Assembly: GCA_047621325.1 (NCBI GenBank)
Contig: JBLHLT010000008.1
Location: 106,647 to 170,646 of the forward strand
Reading direction: 5' to 3'
Length of the DNA stretch: 64,000 nucleotides
Origin: Bermanella sp047621325
Lineage (GTDB): Bacteria; Pseudomonadota; Gammaproteobacteria; Pseudomonadales; Oceanobacteraceae
The position numbers were made by a program, and so were the translations under genes. The notes under the pieces are model-generated. The model saw only the letters and a list, made by a program, of their open reading frames with translations, had not been told where the DNA came from and did not search any database. The number at the start of each line of letters is the position of its first letter. Position 1 is the first letter of the stretch. Shown here one piece after another: positions 62,866 through 64,000 of this stretch.

Positions 62866-63873
62866 TTATTTATCTGCTGGAATACCGTGACGATCACGGT
62901 ATTCACCAGGCGTCACTCCCGTCCAGCGCTTAAAAGCCCGCTGAAATACGCTTTGCTCCGAAAACCCTAATACTTCAGATATGTAACTCATTTTATAATT
63001 GGTTTGCAGTAAATAACTAAATGCATATTCTTTGCGTACATCATCCACAATAGATTTAAAGTTCGTACCCTGCTGTTTAAATTTTCGCTGCAAACTGCGC
63101 GAGCTTACACCCAAGTATGCAGCAGCATCTTCAAGACTTGGCACTTTGATAGCCAAACTTTCAATAATATATTGTGTGATGACTTCATTCGCTGCATTTT
63201 TATGTTTTTTACTCACTAATAGATCAGCATAACCCGTCAACACTTTTAATAAATCCGGACTATGACCCAATAGCGGCAACGTTAAAATATCTCGCTCAAA
63301 CACGATACCCGTGTATTCACTATTAAATTTTACCGAACAACCAAAAAACATTTCGTATTCACGAATATCACCATACTGGTCATGTGAAAAGTGAATCTCT
63401 AAAGGAGATAATTTAAGGCCAATCACTTTTTTAGCAAACGCTACCCAACTGGTTACCACCTCTTCATTTAAGTGATAACTGCATTGATAATGCGGCACCC
63501 ACTTTAAGGTACACGTTGAATCGGTCATTGCAAACTCAGATCGTGACACGTTCCCCACCAAAGACTGATAACGACGCTGTAGCTCTAGCGCCTGAGTAAT
63601 TGACTGACAACAATCGACAATATGACCTAACAAACCCCAACGACCACTATCGCCCCACATACCAACACGGAAACCAAGATCATCACAACCCAGTTGCTCT
63701 GCACCATAGGTCAATAAAGCCTCAGACACCGATATATCCACCATACGATCGGCCTCATCCAGCTGCTCACGGGTTAACCCCACTAGATTATAAAGAGTCT
63801 TTGCAGGCAAACCTTCATGCACCAGATACGCAAGGTTGGTTCGAATGCTAAATGCGGCCACTTGTAACTGCAC
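62866..63873 (-). CDS. AraC family regulator with arabinose-binding-type sensor domain
   Basis: 335 residues from a GTG at 63873, which lies seven bases after a near-perfect AAGGGAGG; an ATG eight codons upstream would put that ribosome site inside the gene. N-terminal sensor as in OruR-type regulators (FRVGMWGDSGRWGLLGH near residue 75), then AraC HTH from about 240: AAAYLGVSSRSLQRKFKQQGTNF and ISEVLGFSEQSVFQRAFKRWTGVTPGEYR. Inducer unknown. Directly downstream of an IS3-family transposase end. Confidence 0.88.
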   Translation of the reverse strand: MQLQVAAFSIRTNLAYLVHEGLPAKTLYNLVGLTREQLDEADRMVDISVSEALLTYGAEQLGCDDLGFRVGMWGDSGRWGLLGHIVDCCQSITQALELQRRYQSLVGNVSRSEFAMTDSTCTLKWVPHYQCSYHLNEEVVTSWVAFAKKVIGLKLSPLEIHFSHDQYGDIREYEMFFGCSVKFNSEYTGIVFERDILTLPLLGHSPDLLKVLTGYADLLVSKKHKNAANEVITQYIIESLAIKVPSLEDAAAYLGVSSRSLQRKFKQQGTNFKSIVDDVRKEYAFSYLLQTNYKMSYISEVLGFSEQSVFQRAFKRWTGVTPGEYRDRHGIPADK

Positions 63874-63913
63874 GGGTAATCCTCCCTTTTTTAACATGCG
63901 TCAAAAGTAGAAA

Positions 63914-64000
63914 TTAAGCCGCCATCAAAGGTGGCTTACCGCCATTTGCTTTATGCGGCCGTTCATTATTGTAAAACCATAACCAGTTTGTTGCATAGTC
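63914..64000 (-). mobile_element. IS3-family transposase, C-terminal end, cut by window edge
   Basis: 29 codons with stop. Translation of the minus strand reads NWLWFYNNERPHKANGG then KPPLMAA and stop, the characteristic end of the rve integrase domain of IS3-family OrfB (YN-ERPH motif). The rest of the element lies right of the window. Its outer end should fall between 63898 and 63914, just upstream of the AraC regulator, but the terminal inverted repeat cannot be fixed without the other end. Confidence 0.8.

Noticed and set aside
1..64000. CRISPR arrays, prophage or integrase modules, toxin-antitoxin pairs
   Set aside because: None found; no regularly spaced repeats and no phage or recombinase gene except the IS3 fragment at the right edge.

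Overview
The window is chromosomal DNA of moderate GC from a marine-type gammaproteobacterium. The evidence is the order of the conserved block rpsB-tsf-pyrH-frr-uppS-cdsA-dxr-rseP-bamA-skp-lpxD-fabZ-lpxA-lpxB-rnhB, with map-glnD divergent from rpsB, together with the presence of epmC, rhlB, tas, hrpB, fklB and a DUF5610 gene. The mix of genes suggests an Oceanospirillales-like organism, but I cannot assign a genus from sequence alone.

Layout. 1-4141: a tightly packed minus-strand cluster (epmC, rhlB, a small exported protein, a 5'-3' exonuclease, and pdxB cut by the left edge). 4276-8242: plus-strand MATE pump, an unknown protein, a GT51 peptidoglycan glycosyltransferase and a TPR-like lipoprotein. 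8326-13422: an accessory block in which two paralogous polytopic membrane proteins bracket an outer-membrane beta-barrel on the minus strand, divergent from a MarR regulator and a CPA2-type antiporter. 13530-18881: tas, a lipoprotein, a thioredoxin-fold protein, a DUF5610 protein, a desaturase and a one-domain asparaginase-like protein. 19052-23423: a four-gene operon for a Tat-exported molybdenum hydroxylase (iorA-iorB-like) with its XdhC-like and MocA-like maturation factors. 23435-28429: a small basic protein, a chemoreceptor and hrpB.

28505-36634 is the most unusual region. A two-gene module (a small membrane-anchored protein followed by a secreted metalloprotease-like protein with a GlyGly-CTERM tail) occurs twice in tandem. 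It is followed by a membrane-anchored AraC-type regulator and a short stand-alone AraC-type HTH protein, with three copies of a 13-bp element between the two regulators. 36720-41558 holds fklB, a TSUP transporter, a glutaredoxin, riboflavin synthase, a patatin-like phospholipase, a beta-barrel and a PEGA-like lipoprotein.

41570-59765 is the core block for ribosomal protein S2/EF-Ts, UMP kinase, ribosome recycling, isoprenoid and phospholipid precursors, outer-membrane protein assembly and lipid A, plus map and glnD. 59884-64000 holds tRNA-Pro(GGG), a carboxymuconolactone-decarboxylase-like protein divergent from a TetR regulator, a class 3 lipase, an NADPH-dependent FMN reductase-like protein, an AraC regulator and the 3' end of an IS3-family transposase cut by the right edge.

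Many start codons were moved inward from the longest reading frame on the basis of Shine-Dalgarno spacing, signal peptides or family length; each entry says so. Intrinsic terminators are frequent and often serve both converging genes.
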